36,472 bases of DNA from Cryobacterium adonitolivorans (GCF_004402695.1 NZ_SOFL01000021.1:22274-58745); one strand, 5' to 3'. Shown: positions 18,371 through 27,424, counted from the stretch's first letter. The notes: generated by a model from the letters alone, not told the origin. Numbers and translations are program-made.

Positions 18371-18690
18371 TGCGCGGCTTAAGCCCGCTTGTGAACGCCG
18401 ACCCGGCATCGCACTCGTCGTTTCATTTCCGTCTCCCTCGAATCGAGGAGGCGCCGAACGCGGGGCGATCCGGCTGCGATGCCGCCGGCCGTGACGCCAC
18501 CGGCGTCGTCTGTAGCACGGTATCCCTGACGGGGAGTCAGAACAATCGGCAGGTTTGGGACCAGACCCAGTCACAGCCGATCGAACCTCGGTGACGTTGT
18601 GGTCGTTCCCAGTGTCGGACTGCCATGATGGGAGATTCACGTGACACCGCCGTTGCAGACCTCATTTAGACCTGACACGGAAGGCCACTT
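18371..18690. other. Gene-free stretch between purH and the MscS gene
   Basis: I see no convincing coding frame. It holds a near-palindrome GCGGCTTAAGCCCGC (about 18376-18390), which may help end purH transcription, and a 14-codon frame starting at 18625 (MMGDSRDTAVADLI) without a good ribosome binding site. No clear -35/-10 pair for the following gene is visible. Confidence 0.5.
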
Positions 18691-19911
18691 GTGATCGACA
18701 TTTTCGGGCTGTCCCTGCCCGCCTTCCCGGTCGCCGTTGTCGCGGCGATCGTTATCGCCCTCGCGATCACCGCGATCACCGCGTTCGCCTTCCGCATGGT
18801 CGGCAAGCGCAGGGCCTGGGCGCGTGTGCTCGTGCAGCTGATCCGGGTGCCGTTCCGCATGACCGTGCTGATCGGCGCGCTCTGGCTGGCCGTCGCCGGC
18901 TACCTCGATGTGCCCGCCGACTTCGACGTGCTGCTGGGCTTCATCTTCCGGACCCTGTTCATCGGCAGCGGCACCTGGCTGCTCTGCGCCGTGCTCTACT
19001 ACGCGGAGGAGATCGCCGCCAACCGGTACCGCATCGACGTGCGTGACAACCGGGTGGCCCGGCGGGTGCGCACTCAGCTGCGGATGCTGCGCCGCATCGG
19101 CGTCGTGGTCATCATCATCTGCGCCATCGGCACCGTGCTGCTGAGCATCCCCGGAGCCGCGACGGTGGGCGCGAGCCTGTTCGCCTCCGCCGGCCTGCTC
19201 AGCGTCGTGGCCGGTCTGGCCGCCCAGTCCACCCTGGCCAACATTTTCGCCGGCATGCAGCTCGCGTTCAACAACGCTCTGCGGGTCGACGACGTCGTGA
19301 TCGTCGAGGAAGAGTGGGGCAAGATCGAGGAGATCACCCTCACGTACATCGTTGTGCACATCTGGGATGACCGGCGCATGGTGCTGCCGTCGACCTACTT
19401 CACCACCACGCCCTTCCAGAACTGGACCCGGCACAACAGCGAGCTGCTCGGCCAGATCGACTTCGACCTGGACTGGCGGGTCAACCCCGCCGCGATGCGC
19501 GAGGAGCTGAACCGTGTGGTCGCCCAGACCGATCTCTGGGACGGCCGGGCCGTGGTGCTGCAGGTGACGGACGCCGTCGGCGGCTACGTGCGTGTGCGGG
19601 TGCTCGTGACGGCGCAGGACGCGCCGACCCTGTTCGACCTGCGCTGCTTCGTGCGGGAGAACCTGATCGACTGGGTCAACGCCGAGAACCCAGATGCCCT
19701 GCCGCTGAACCGGGTCGAGGTGCGCCAGCAGCCGGACACCCCGCCAGTGCGCCCGTCCAGCCACGCGCGCAAGCCCGCGCGCCCGGTGATCGAGGCGCCC
19801 GGACTGTTCTCCGGCAACGACGGCGGCAAGGAACGCGCCCAGCACTTCACCGAATCGATCACCGTGCAGGACTGGGAGGACGCCCCCGAGGCTCTCCCCG
19901 CGCCCCGCTAG
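18691..19911 (+). CDS. MscS-family mechanosensitive ion channel protein
   Basis: A 406-residue membrane channel that would open under membrane tension to release solutes on osmotic downshock. Four to five hydrophobic segments come first. The pore helix and upper beta-domain follow with the signature FASAGLLSVVAGLAAQSTLA and then NIFAGMQLAFNNALRVDDVV (about residues 168-208). Next come the beta domain (EEEWGKIEEITLTYIVV, VLPSTYFTTTPFQNWTR) and a cytoplasmic alpha/beta domain. The last ~50 residues are a polar, proline-rich tail. The GTG at 18691 is preceded by GGAAGG nine bases upstream. It is monocistronic as far as can be seen, and a hairpin follows. Confidence 0.92.
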   Translation: MIDIFGLSLPAFPVAVVAAIVIALAITAITAFAFRMVGKRRAWARVLVQLIRVPFRMTVLIGALWLAVAGYLDVPADFDVLLGFIFRTLFIGSGTWLLCAVLYYAEEIAANRYRIDVRDNRVARRVRTQLRMLRRIGVVVIIICAIGTVLLSIPGAATVGASLFASAGLLSVVAGLAAQSTLANIFAGMQLAFNNALRVDDVVIVEEEWGKIEEITLTYIVVHIWDDRRMVLPSTYFTTTPFQNWTRHNSELLGQIDFDLDWRVNPAAMREELNRVVAQTDLWDGRAVVLQVTDAVGGYVRVRVLVTAQDAPTLFDLRCFVRENLIDWVNAENPDALPLNRVEVRQQPDTPPVRPSSHARKPARPVIEAPGLFSGNDGGKERAQHFTESITVQDWEDAPEALPAPR

Positions 19912-19940
19912 GTTCCACGCTCCCTCTGTCGGTTCGCCGA

Positions 19941-19991
19941 CTTGCCGCATCCTGCCCTTTCGCGCCGCGTGAAAGGGTACTTTGCGGCAGG
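19941..19991 (+). terminator. Nested hairpin after the MscS gene
   Basis: CCCTTTCGCG (19955-19964) pairs with CGTGAAAGGG (19968-19977), loop CCG, one G-T; an outer pair CTTGCCGCA (19941-19949) matches TGCGGCAGG (19983-19991) with one mismatch. It lies 30 nt after the stop. Confidence 0.6.
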
Positions 19992-20043
19992 TGGCGGATG
20001 CGGCGGCCGACGGGGGCTTCATGGGCAACTATTCGTCGGCGGT

Positions 20044-20055
20044 TAGGCTGTCCGC
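20044..20055 (+). promoter_or_regulatory. Leaderless -10 element (TAGGCT-N6-ATG)
   Basis: TAGGCT at 20044-20049, six bases, then the ATG at 20056. No Shine-Dalgarno sequence. Confidence 0.6.
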
Positions 20056-20868
20056 ATGACAACCTCCGGCGACTCAGGCCTCCGTGTCGACACGACATCC
20101 ACGGGCACCGCCAGGCGCGCACTCGTGCGCCGGCCCGCGGACAGTCTCGCGGAGGGGCAGATCACCCACATCGAACGTCTGCCGATCGACCTGGACCTGG
20201 CCCGGGCGCAGTGGGCCGGCTACGTGGCGGCGCTGCGGCAGGAGGGCTGGATCACTACCGAGGTGGATCCGGCGCCCGACCAGCCCGACTCCGTCTTCAT
20301 CGAGGATGCCGTGATCCTGTTCGGCGGCACGGCCGTGCTCTCCAGCCCCGGTGCGCCCAGCCGGCGCGGCGAGACGGCCGGCGCCGAGGCGGCCGTGCGC
20401 GCCCTGGGCCTCACGGTGCGCCGGCTCGACCTGCCCGGCACCCTCGACGGCGGTGATGTGCTCAAGGTGGGCGCCACCGTCTACGTGGGCCAAAGCCTGC
20501 GCACCAACGCCGAGGGCGCCGCGCAACTCGCCGCCATCGTCGAACCGCTCGGCTACACCGTCGTCCTGGTTCCGGTGACCCGCGCCCTGCACCTCAAAAC
20601 CGCGATCACCGCCCTGCCGGACGGCACCATCATCGGCCACCCGCCGCTCGTGGACGACCCGGGCCTGTTCGAGAGGTTCGTGCCGGTGCCCGAGGCGGAG
20701 GGCACCGCCGTCATCGTGCTCGACGAGCACACCCTGCTGATGTCTGCCGCGGCGCCGCGCACCACCGAGCTGCTCACCGGGCTCGGCTACCGGGTGGTGA
20801 CCGTGGACATCACCGAATTCGAGAAACTCGAGGGCTGCGTCACCTGCCTGAGCGTGCGGGTGCGCTGA
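20056..20868 (+). CDS. ddaH: Dimethylargininase (DDAH) family protein
   Basis: A guanidino-group-modifying enzyme of the pentein fold, expected to hydrolyse N-omega-methylated arginines to citrulline and methylamines. Key features are DSVFIEDAVILFGG (residues 78-91) with the substrate-binding acidic residues, the loop TLDGGDVLKVG (129-139), His179 in RALHLKTAI, and the nucleophile Cys264 in CVTCLSV near the C-terminus. At 270 aa it is about 15 residues longer than typical bacterial DDAH, owing to a polar Thr/Ser-rich N-terminus. Related pentein enzymes (arginine deiminase, other amidinohydrolases) share this fold, so the substrate is probable rather than certain. It stands alone between the MscS gene and the ABC exporter. 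Confidence 0.88.
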   Translation: MTTSGDSGLRVDTTSTGTARRALVRRPADSLAEGQITHIERLPIDLDLARAQWAGYVAALRQEGWITTEVDPAPDQPDSVFIEDAVILFGGTAVLSSPGAPSRRGETAGAEAAVRALGLTVRRLDLPGTLDGGDVLKVGATVYVGQSLRTNAEGAAQLAAIVEPLGYTVVLVPVTRALHLKTAITALPDGTIIGHPPLVDDPGLFERFVPVPEAEGTAVIVLDEHTLLMSAAAPRTTELLTGLGYRVVTVDITEFEKLEGCVTCLSVRVR

Positions 20869-20940
20869 CCCGGCCAACGGCGGATGCGGGCCCGCGGCCC
20901 GGAAGCGCGCCAGGGGCAACCCGCACCCGAGAATTGGTGC

Positions 20941-20970
20941 TTGCGCCTGAGCCGCCCGTTGTCCTATCCT
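20941..20970 (+). promoter_or_regulatory. Candidate promoter for the leader peptide/ABC exporter unit
   Basis: TTGCGC (20941-20946), 18-nt spacer, TATCCT (20965-20970). The predicted start is near 20977, over 360 nt before the first ABC gene, so a long leader would be made. Confidence 0.45.
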
Positions 20971-21029
20971 GAAAGGCTGCCTGAAAAGGGGGGCACAAGA
21001 CGATGACACGAAACACTCAGGAGGCCGAC

Positions 21030-21113
21030 ATGACAAAGACAGCTCGCACCAGGTACGCAGCGATTGCGACCGGCGCTGCCTTCGTCCCGGCGCTCCGACT
21101 CGCCTCCGCCTAA
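21030..21113 (+). CDS. Possible 27-residue leader peptide or signal-peptide remnant
   Basis: A short frame, ATG at 21030 to TAA at 21111-21113, encoding [18 protein letters not shown] followed by [10 protein letters not shown] very good ribosome binding site (AGGAGG, 21019-21024) sits five bases upstream; an in-frame ATG at 21003 would add nine residues without such a site. The basic N-terminus, alanine-rich hydrophobic middle and final ASA resemble a signal peptide, so it may be the remains of a secreted protein gene. Alternatively it is a leader peptide for the ABC exporter operon starting 230 nt downstream. The codon content and ribosome binding site favour translation; function is unknown. 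Confidence 0.5.
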   Translation: MTKTARTRYAAIATGAAFVPALRLASA

Positions 21114-21343
21114 GGGCCCGGCCAGAGAACCCCGCCGCCCGCGCCCGCGCGGGCCGGCACATTTCAGCGGGCGTCACCGCCCGCTTCCTCTCCCGGACAC
21201 GGTCGCACCGCGCCAGCCCGGGCAGCACCGTCGGCACGCCGCCAGCACCATCGGCTCTGCCACGGTCCCCACACCACCCCAGCCACGCACCATCCAGCCC
21301 GGCGACGCTTCAGCGCCGCACCGGGCCCAGCCAGGAACCCCTC
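21114..21343 (+). promoter_or_regulatory. Long C-rich leader before the ABC exporter genes
   Basis: 230 nt without a convincing gene. It has a hairpin GCGGGCG/CGCCCGC (21167-21173 / 21178-21184) followed by about 130 nt strongly enriched in C over G (most marked at about 21255-21300), the composition expected of a Rho loading site. A weak AGGA precedes the ATG at 21344. A regulatory role is inference. Confidence 0.35.
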
Positions 21344-23194
21344 ATGACCACCACCGCTCCACAGCATCCGCCCCACAGCACGGCCACGCCGGTCGCGCGC
21401 TCCAATACCTTCCACACCCTGCTGCGGCTCTACCCCTTCGCCAAGCCTGCGCTGCCGCGGCTGGGCCTGGGCATGCTCGCGTCGTTGCTGGCCTCGCTGG
21501 TGGCCCTGGCCATCCCGCAGGTGCTGCAGCAGCTCGTTGACGGCGCCCTCAGTCATGGCGACACCGCGCCGATCTGGCCCGCCGTGCTCACCGTGCTCGG
21601 CCTCGGCGTGCTCGAGGCGGGCATGATCGCCCTGCGCCGTTGGTTCGTGCTGGTGCCCGGCACCCACATTGAATCCCGGATGCGCAACGCCCTGTACGCC
21701 CGGCTGCAGGACCTGCCCGTGACCTTCCACGACCGCTGGCCGAGCGGTCAGCTGCTCTCCCGCGCGGTCAGCGACCTCAACATGATCCGCCGCTGGATCT
21801 CGTTCGGCCTGGTGCTGCTCGTGGTGAACTTCCTCACCATCATCGCCGGTGTCGTGATCCTCCTGTCGATGAACTGGATCCTCGGCGTGATCTTCCTGGT
21901 CTGCTCGATCCCGATCTGGATCTACGGCTACGTCTTCGAGGAGAAGTACTCGGTGATCGCGAGGCGCAGCCAGGACCAGTCCGGCGACCTGGCGACCGCC
22001 GTCGAGGAATCGGTGCACGGCATCCGCGTGCTCAAGGCGTTCGGCCGCGGCAGCTTCGCTCTGAAGAGCTTCGCCAGCCAGGCCGAGGAATTGCGTGGCA
22101 CCGAGATCGAGAAGGCCCGCGCCATCGCCGGCATCTGGCTGTGGCTGCTGCTGGTGCCCGACGTCGCCTTCGCGCTCTGCCTTGTCTCCGGCGTCTGGCT
22201 GACCAGCCAGGGACAGCTCAGCGTCGGCGAACTGGTGGCGTTCTTCGCCACCGCCACCGTGCTGCGCTTCCCGGTGGAGTCGATCGGGTTCCTGCTGTCG
22301 ATGACCTTCGACACCCGCACCGCCACCGACCGGTTCTTCGACATCCTCGACACGCCCAACACCATCACCGACCCGCCCCGCCCGGTCACCATCACCAGCC
22401 CGCGCGGCCGGCTCGCGTTCGAGAACGTGCACTTCCGCTATGCGGACTCTCCCGAACGCTTCCCCGACCTGCTCGACGGGGTGAACCTGGTGCTCGAACC
22501 AGGCGAGACCATGGCCCTGGTCGGGCTCACCGGCTCCGGCAAGTCCACCCTGACGGCCCTCACCACCCGGCTGTACGACGTGACGGATGGCTCGGTGACC
22601 CTCGACGGGGTCGACGTGCGGGCGTTGCGGCGGGACGAGCTGCGCCGGCACATCGCCATGGCGTTCGAGGATGCCACCCTGTTCTCGGCATCCGTGCGCG
22701 ACAACGTGCTGCTGGGCCGCCCGGAGTTCGCCGAACGGAGCCCGGAGGCCGACGCTGCCCTGGCGGAGGCGTTGCAGATCGCGCAGGCCGCCTTCGTGCA
22801 CGACCTGCCCAACGGCGTCGATACCCTCGTCGGCGAGGAGGGGATGAGCCTCTCCGGCGGCCAGCGGCAACGCGTGGCGTTGGCCCGCGCCGTGGCCGCT
22901 GCGCCCGCCGTGCTCGTGCTCGACGACCCGCTCTCTGCGCTCGACGTGAACACCGAATCGCTGGTCGAAGCGGCCCTGCGCCGGGTGCTCGCGTCGACGA
23001 CCGCGCTGATCGTGGCGCATCGCCCGTCCACGGTGATGCTCGCCGACCGGGTGGCCCTGCTCGAAGCAGGCCGCATCACTGCCGTCGGCACCCACTCCGA
23101 GCTGCTGGCCAGCAGCCCGCACTACAAGTTCGTCATCTCCAGCCTGGAGGACGAAGAACGACGAGAGTCCGAGCGAGCGGGAGAAGCACTGTGA
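21344..23194 (+). CDS. ABC exporter subunit with degenerate catalytic site
   Basis: A 616-residue half-transporter: six-helix type IV membrane domain (residues ~40-330) plus ATPase domain (~355-590). Walker A is GLTGSGKS (394-401), the signature LSGGQRQR (503-510), Walker B VLVLDD (523-528), and the H-loop is in IVAHRPSTV. Two residues are off consensus: the Q-loop Gln is Glu442 (AFEDATLF), and the catalytic Glu after Walker B is Asp528. This is the pattern of the non-hydrolysing half in heterodimeric exporters such as TM287/288, BmrCD and LmrCD. The next gene overlaps by 4 nt and encodes the complementary half. The substrate, perhaps a drug, lipid or peptide, is unknown. Confidence 0.92.
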   Translation: MTTTAPQHPPHSTATPVARSNTFHTLLRLYPFAKPALPRLGLGMLASLLASLVALAIPQVLQQLVDGALSHGDTAPIWPAVLTVLGLGVLEAGMIALRRWFVLVPGTHIESRMRNALYARLQDLPVTFHDRWPSGQLLSRAVSDLNMIRRWISFGLVLLVVNFLTIIAGVVILLSMNWILGVIFLVCSIPIWIYGYVFEEKYSVIARRSQDQSGDLATAVEESVHGIRVLKAFGRGSFALKSFASQAEELRGTEIEKARAIAGIWLWLLLVPDVAFALCLVSGVWLTSQGQLSVGELVAFFATATVLRFPVESIGFLLSMTFDTRTATDRFFDILDTPNTITDPPRPVTITSPRGRLAFENVHFRYADSPERFPDLLDGVNLVLEPGETMALVGLTGSGKSTLTALTTRLYDVTDGSVTLDGVDVRALRRDELRRHIAMAFEDATLFSASVRDNVLLGRPEFAERSPEADAALAEALQIAQAAFVHDLPNGVDTLVGEEGMSLSGGQRQRVALARAVAAAPAVLVLDDPLSALDVNTESLVEAALRRVLASTTALIVAHRPSTVMLADRVALLEAGRITAVGTHSELLASSPHYKFVISSLEDEERRESERAGEAL

Positions 23195-24996
23195 GTGTCA
23201 TCGGCGTCGAAGGCGAAGAACGCCTCGACTACACCAAGGCGGAAAGCGCGCAGATCCGGCGCCGCTCGTTGCGCCTACTCGGCTCGCTGCTGTTCCCGGT
23301 GCGCTGGTCTGTGGTCGTGGCGATGCTCGTCGTCGTCGTGTCCACGGCCGCGCAGGTCGCCGGCCCCGCCCTGATCGCCTACGGCATCGACAAGGGCCTG
23401 CCCGCCCTGCTCGAGCAGGACTGGGTGCCGCTGGCGGCGACCGGTGCGATCTACCTGGTCACCGGCATCACCGGCGCGCTGCTGATCGCCTGGTACACCG
23501 TGCTCTCCGCCCGGATCAGCCAGGCCGTGCTCATTGACCTGCGGAAGCGCGTGTTCCTGCAGACCCAGCGCCTCAGCCTCGAATTCCACGAGTCGTACAC
23601 CTCCGGGCGCATCATCTCCCGGCAGACCAGCGACCTGGATGCGATCCGCGAGCTGCTGGACTCCGGCATCAACCAGCTCGTGCAGGGCCTGCTCTACATG
23701 GCCTTCACCGGCATCGCCCTGGTCGCCCTCGACGGGGTCAGCGGGCTGGTCCTGCTCGCCGCGCTCGTGCCGCTGCTGGGGCTGACCCGCTGGTTCCAGG
23801 TGCGCTCGCAGCATCTGTTCCGCCAGTCACGCACGGCGTCGGCGAGCCTGATCGTGCAGTTCGTCGAGACGATGACCGGCATCCGCGCGGTCAAGGCGTT
23901 CCGCACCGAGAAGCGCAACGAGGGTGTCTTCGGCAGGCTCGTCGAGTCGTACCGCCTGGTCAACGCCCGGGTCATCCAGCTGTTCGGCGTGTTCGACCCC
24001 GGGCTGATCCTGATCGGCAACGTCACCGTCGCCGCGGTGCTGCTGGTCGGCGGTTTCCGGGTCGCCGACGGGCAGCTGGCGATCGGCGCGCTGCTCGCCG
24101 CGCTGCTGTACACCCGCCGGTTCTTCGATCCGATGGAGGAGATGGCGATGTTCTACAACTCCTACCAGTCGGCCGCGGCCGCGCTGGAGAAGATCTCCGG
24201 GGTGCTCGAGGAGCAGCCCGGTGTGCCGGACCCGGTCAAGCCGGTGGACCTGTGGACGTCGAAGGGAGCCGTGCACTTCGACAACGTGCAGTTCGAGTAC
24301 CAGGCCGACCGGGTCATCCTGCCGCACTTCAGCCTCACTCTGGAGCCGGGGCAGACCATCGCCCTGGTCGGCTCGACGGGCGCCGGCAAGTCGACCCTGG
24401 CGAAGTTGATCTCCAGGTTCTACGACCCGTCCCACGGCCGGGTGCTGCTGGACGGCGTTGACCTGCGCGACCTGCACCCCAAGGACCTGCGCCGGGCCAT
24501 CGTGATGGTGACCCAGGAGGCGTACCTGTTCAGCGGCAGCGTCGCCGACAACATCGCGATCGGCAAACCGGATGCGACGCGGTCGGAGATCGAGGCGGCC
24601 GCCCGGGCCGTGGGCGCGCACGACTTCATCGTGGGCCTGCCCGGCGGCTACGACACCGACGTGAACAAACGCGGAGGGCGGGTCTCGGCCGGCCAGCGGC
24701 AGCTGATCTCGTTCGCGCGGGCGTTCCTGGCCGATCCGGCGGTGCTGATCCTCGACGAGGCCACCTCGTCGCTGGACATCCCCAGCGAGCGGCTGGTGCA
24801 GGAGGCCCTGCAGACGCTGCTCAGCGACCGCACCGCGGTGATCATCGCGCACCGCCTGTCGACCGTGGCGATCGCCGACCGGGTGCTGGTGATGGAAAAC
24901 GGGGTGATCGTGGAGGACGGCACCCCCGACATGCTCATCTCGGGCACCGGCCGGTTCTCCCGCCTGCACGCCGCCTGGCGCGAGTCGCTGGTCTAG
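23191..24996 (+). CDS. ABC exporter subunit with intact catalytic Glu
   Basis: A 601-residue partner half-transporter. The membrane domain covers residues ~35-330 (with [19 protein letters not shown] at 132-150), and the ATPase domain has Walker A GSTGAGKS (394-401), Q-loop Gln442 in TQEAYLF, Walker B plus catalytic Glu523 in [11 protein letters not shown], and H-loop IIAHRLSTV. Its signature is VSAGQ (498-502) instead of LSGGQ. The pair would therefore form one consensus site (this Walker A/B with the partner's LSGGQ) and one degenerate site. The GTG at 23191 overlaps the upstream TGA; GGGAGAAG precedes it. A long hairpin follows the stop. The open frame reaching back to 22141 lies inside the first gene and is not used. 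Confidence 0.92.
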   Translation: MSVIGVEGEERLDYTKAESAQIRRRSLRLLGSLLFPVRWSVVVAMLVVVVSTAAQVAGPALIAYGIDKGLPALLEQDWVPLAATGAIYLVTGITGALLIAWYTVLSARISQAVLIDLRKRVFLQTQRLSLEFHESYTSGRIISRQTSDLDAIRELLDSGINQLVQGLLYMAFTGIALVALDGVSGLVLLAALVPLLGLTRWFQVRSQHLFRQSRTASASLIVQFVETMTGIRAVKAFRTEKRNEGVFGRLVESYRLVNARVIQLFGVFDPGLILIGNVTVAAVLLVGGFRVADGQLAIGALLAALLYTRRFFDPMEEMAMFYNSYQSAAAALEKISGVLEEQPGVPDPVKPVDLWTSKGAVHFDNVQFEYQADRVILPHFSLTLEPGQTIALVGSTGAGKSTLAKLISRFYDPSHGRVLLDGVDLRDLHPKDLRRAIVMVTQEAYLFSGSVADNIAIGKPDATRSEIEAAARAVGAHDFIVGLPGGYDTDVNKRGGRVSAGQRQLISFARAFLADPAVLILDEATSSLDIPSERLVQEALQTLLSDRTAVIIAHRLSTVAIADRVLVMENGVIVEDGTPDMLISGTGRFSRLHAAWRESLV

Positions 24997-25010
24997 ACCC
25001 CGCCACCCCT

Positions 25011-25073
25011 CCGCGAGCTGTGAGTTAAGCCCCAAGAAACTCAACTTCTGGGTGCTTAGCTCACAGCTCGCGG
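25011..25073 (+). terminator. Long hairpin after the ABC exporter genes
   Basis: Two 20-bp arms (25011-25030 and 25054-25073) match with one G-T exception; the interior (CCCAAGAA / TTCTGGG) pairs further. It lies 14 nt after the stop. There is no T-run. It may be a terminator or a dispersed palindrome. Confidence 0.65.
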
Positions 25074-25274
25074 GCTGAGGGGAGGGCTTTGAGGTGTTTC
25101 GGGCGGGTCAAGGGTGTCGAACCTCTTGCCGGGAACCGGCCCGACGCCGCTTGACACAGCTTGGGCGGGGAATCTGGTCCCAGAGAACAACCACCGCCTC
25201 GAACCATTCGTTCCCGAGTCGGCGCCGAGCGGACATCCGCGGGCCCGGCCTGTCTGATCGGGGGATCACCCAGC

Positions 25275-26510
25275 ATGGACTCAGTCACCATCGTGGGCGC
25301 GGGGGCGGTGGGTCACGCGTGTGCCGCCGCCCTCCGCGCCCACGGTTACACCGGCCGCATCACCGTCCTGGGCAGCGAACGCCACCGGCCCTACGACCGG
25401 CCGCCACTTTGCCGCGGGTTCCTCACCGGGCAGACGACGATCGATGAGCTGGCCCTGGAGGCCCCCGACGAAGACCTCGACGCCGATTGGCAGCTGGGGG
25501 TGCCGGCCGTCGCGCTAAACGCGGCCGCGCACCGGGTGACGCTGGCCAATGGCCGTACCGTCGACTCCGACGCCGTGGTGATCGCCACCGGGTCCGCCGC
25601 CCGTCGCTTTGCGACCATGCCCCGCGGGGTGCACACGCTGCGCACCGTGGAGGACGCCCTCGCCCTGCGCGAAGAGCTGCTGCCCGGCGCCCGCATGGTG
25701 GTGGTCGGCTCCGGCGTGATCGGCCTGGAGGTGGCGTCGACCGCCCGGGACATGGGCCTGGACGTGACGGTGCTCGGCAGCGCCACGGATGCGCTCTGCA
25801 CGACCTTCGGCGCCACCGTCGCCGACGCCGTGTTCGGGCTGCACTAACGCCGGGGCATCACCGTGCGCACCGACCTGCGGGTGGCCGACCTGATCGGCCC
25901 CGGCTGGGTCTCCGGAGTGCGACTCGGCACCGGGGAGGAGCTCGGCGCCGACGTGGTGCTGCTCGACATCGGTGCGGTGCCGCTGGTGGGCTGGCTGAAC
26001 GGCTCCGCCCTCGAGCGTCCCGGCCCCGACCTGCGCGGCGGAGTGGCCGCTGACGAGGCCGGCGCCACCGGCCTGCCCGGAATCGTCGCGGTCGGCGATT
26101 GCGCGGCCTGGCTGGACCCGGTCACCGGGGAGCACCACCGCATCGCGCACTGGAGCGACACTCGCGACCGACTATCGATCGCCATGGCCGCGCTGCTCGG
26201 GGTCGACCCCGGAGCGGCGGCGGCACCCGCCATGCTGACCTCGCAGCAGGCCGGCGCCCTGGTGCAGTTCGCCGGCCGGTTGCACGGCACAGAGTCGATG
26301 ACGATCGAGGCGGGCAGCGTCGACACCGGCGACCTGCTCGCCGTCTACCGCAGGGGCGACCAGCCGGTGGCGGTGCTGGGCATCGACCGGCCCGTGCAGG
26401 TGAGGGAGTGGCAGGCCCGGTTGGCCGGACCCAGCGCCGACCCCGACCCCGCGAACCCCGACCCCGCGGTGCCGGCCGGCGCGGTCACGGAAGCCAGCGC
26501 GCCCGGCTGA
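25275..26510 (+). pseudogene. FAD-dependent NAD(P)H reductase, split by in-frame TAA
   Basis: A ferredoxin-reductase-like flavoprotein (rhodocoxin/rubredoxin reductase type) of about 411 codons interrupted at codon 191 by TAA (25845-25847). The N-terminal part has the FAD motif VGAGAVG (7-13) and the NAD(P)H motif VVVGSGVIGLE (142-152). After the stop the same frame continues without shift: RRGITVRTDLRVADL, the second FAD motif GIVAVGDCAAW, and a reductase C-terminal domain. One base change explains the break. The second part begins with a possible GTG (25863) but no ribosome binding site. A TTGACA at 25151 lacks a matching -10. The 3' end overlaps the convergent alkyltransferase-like gene by 26 nt. 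Two separate working fragments seem unlikely. Confidence 0.8.
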
Positions 26511-26805
26511 GGTCCACTCGGTAGCCGGTCTCCGGCTCGGCACCGTGCAACAGCGGCGTCTGTTCGGCCCGGTAGTGCACCAGGGCCCGGCTCTCGTGGC
26601 CGATCGGCGGATGCCCGCCTGCGCGGATCACCCGCCACCACGGCGCATCTGCCCCGAACTGCGCCATCGTCTGGCCGACCACCCGGGCGGCGCGGGAACC
26701 GAGGACGGCGGCGACGTCGCCGTAGGTCATCACCTGCCCGGGTGGGATCGAGTCGACGATGTCGAGCACCGCAGCCACGAACGGGCTGTCCGGGTTGAGC
26801 CGCAC
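26485..26805 (-). CDS. Alkyltransferase-like protein (MGMT fold, no active Cys)
   Basis: A 106-residue protein with the DNA-binding domain of O6-alkylguanine-DNA alkyltransferases. It has the helix-turn-helix part PGQVMTYGDVAAVLGSRAA (residues 22-40) and RVVGQTMAQ (41-49). The PCHRV active site is replaced by PWWRV (55-59): the alkyl-accepting Cys is Trp56. That is the mark of alkyltransferase-like (ATL) proteins, which bind alkylated guanines and recruit nucleotide excision repair instead of repairing directly. The GTG start at 26805 lies just after the GNAT gene's stop, so the two are co-transcribed. An upstream extension of the frame lies inside the GNAT gene and is not used. Confidence 0.88.
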   Translation of the reverse strand: MRLNPDSPFVAAVLDIVDSIPPGQVMTYGDVAAVLGSRAARVVGQTMAQFGADAPWWRVIRAGGHPPIGHESRALVHYRAEQTPLLHGAEPETGYRVDLSRARWLP

Positions 26806-26807
26806 CG

Positions 26808-27260
26808 TTATAGGGTGAGCGCGCCGATGACCTCGCCGAATTCGGTTTCCCCGATGTCGGCGAAGCCGATGCGGTGGAAGAAGGCCTCCGGGCCGTCTAC
26901 GCCGGGCTCCCAGATCACGGTGATGCGGTCGAAGCCGCGGTGGCGGGCCTCTTCGGCGAGTGCCTCGGCGGCGAACTTGCCCACACCCATACCCTGAGCT
27001 TCGGCGTCGACGTTGATCCGCCAGATGCAAGCCCGGAACTCCATCTGGGGAGAGTCGGGGTCGAAGTTGCCGTGGATGAAGCCGGCGACATCGCCGTCGA
27101 GCAGCACGACGCGCTGCCAGGCGGTGGCCGGGTTGATCACGGAAGCGGCGACCGAGTACGACACCGGCGCGATGAATTGCTCCTGACCGGGCTTGAGGCT
27201 CAGGTTGTTGGCCGCGACGATGTTGCGCGCGGACAGTTCTTCAAGTCGGAGTTCAGGCAT
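26808..27260 (-). CDS. GNAT family N-acetyltransferase
   Basis: A 150-residue acetyltransferase with a central beta-sheet segment ([17 protein letters not shown]) leading into the acetyl-CoA binding loop QGMGVGK (89-95). The later strand-helix pair [20 protein letters not shown] is typical of GNAT proteins. Similar actinobacterial proteins are annotated as diamine or spermidine acetyltransferases, but the substrate cannot be settled here. TAGCCT lies seven bases before the ATG at 27260, so the transcript is probably leaderless or nearly so. The stop is 2 nt before the start of the alkyltransferase-like gene. It is divergent from icd. Confidence 0.9.
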   Translation of the reverse strand: MPELRLEELSARNIVAANNLSLKPGQEQFIAPVSYSVAASVINPATAWQRVVLLDGDVAGFIHGNFDPDSPQMEFRACIWRINVDAEAQGMGVGKFAAEALAEEARHRGFDRITVIWEPGVDGPEAFFHRIGFADIGETEFGEVIGALTL

Positions 27261-27354
27261 ACTCCCAAGGCTATCGCCCGGTCGCGGCGGCAGATAGTCG
27301 GGATTGTGGGGGACGCGGCTATCGGGGACGAACCGCCGGCCAAGTGTCTCGATG

Positions 27355-27383
27355 TCGAGACAGTTACCGCCCTCGGCTAGGAT
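27355..27383 (+). promoter_or_regulatory. icd promoter
   Basis: TCGAGA (27355-27360), 17-nt spacer, TAGGAT (27378-27383); the leader to the TTG start would be about 35 nt and contains GAGGAG. Confidence 0.5.
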
Positions 27384-27424
27384 TGTTCACGGCCACCACG
27401 CCCCGACTCACTGAGGAGAATCCA

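Noticed and set aside
18597..18629. TTGTGG ... CATGAT as a promoter for the MscS gene
   Set aside because: The spacer is 21 nt, too long for a normal promoter.
18637..20028. 463-codon minus-strand frame opposite the MscS gene
   Set aside because: Composition is a mirror of the plus-strand gene, with runs of HADQ and no domain.
21003..21029. ATG at 21003 as start of the short leader frame
   Set aside because: No ribosome binding site at the right distance, whereas ATG 21030 has AGGAGG five bases upstream.
25863..26510. Separate gene starting at GTG 25863
   Set aside because: It is the C-terminal half of the reductase in the same frame, without a ribosome binding site; treated as part of the interrupted gene.
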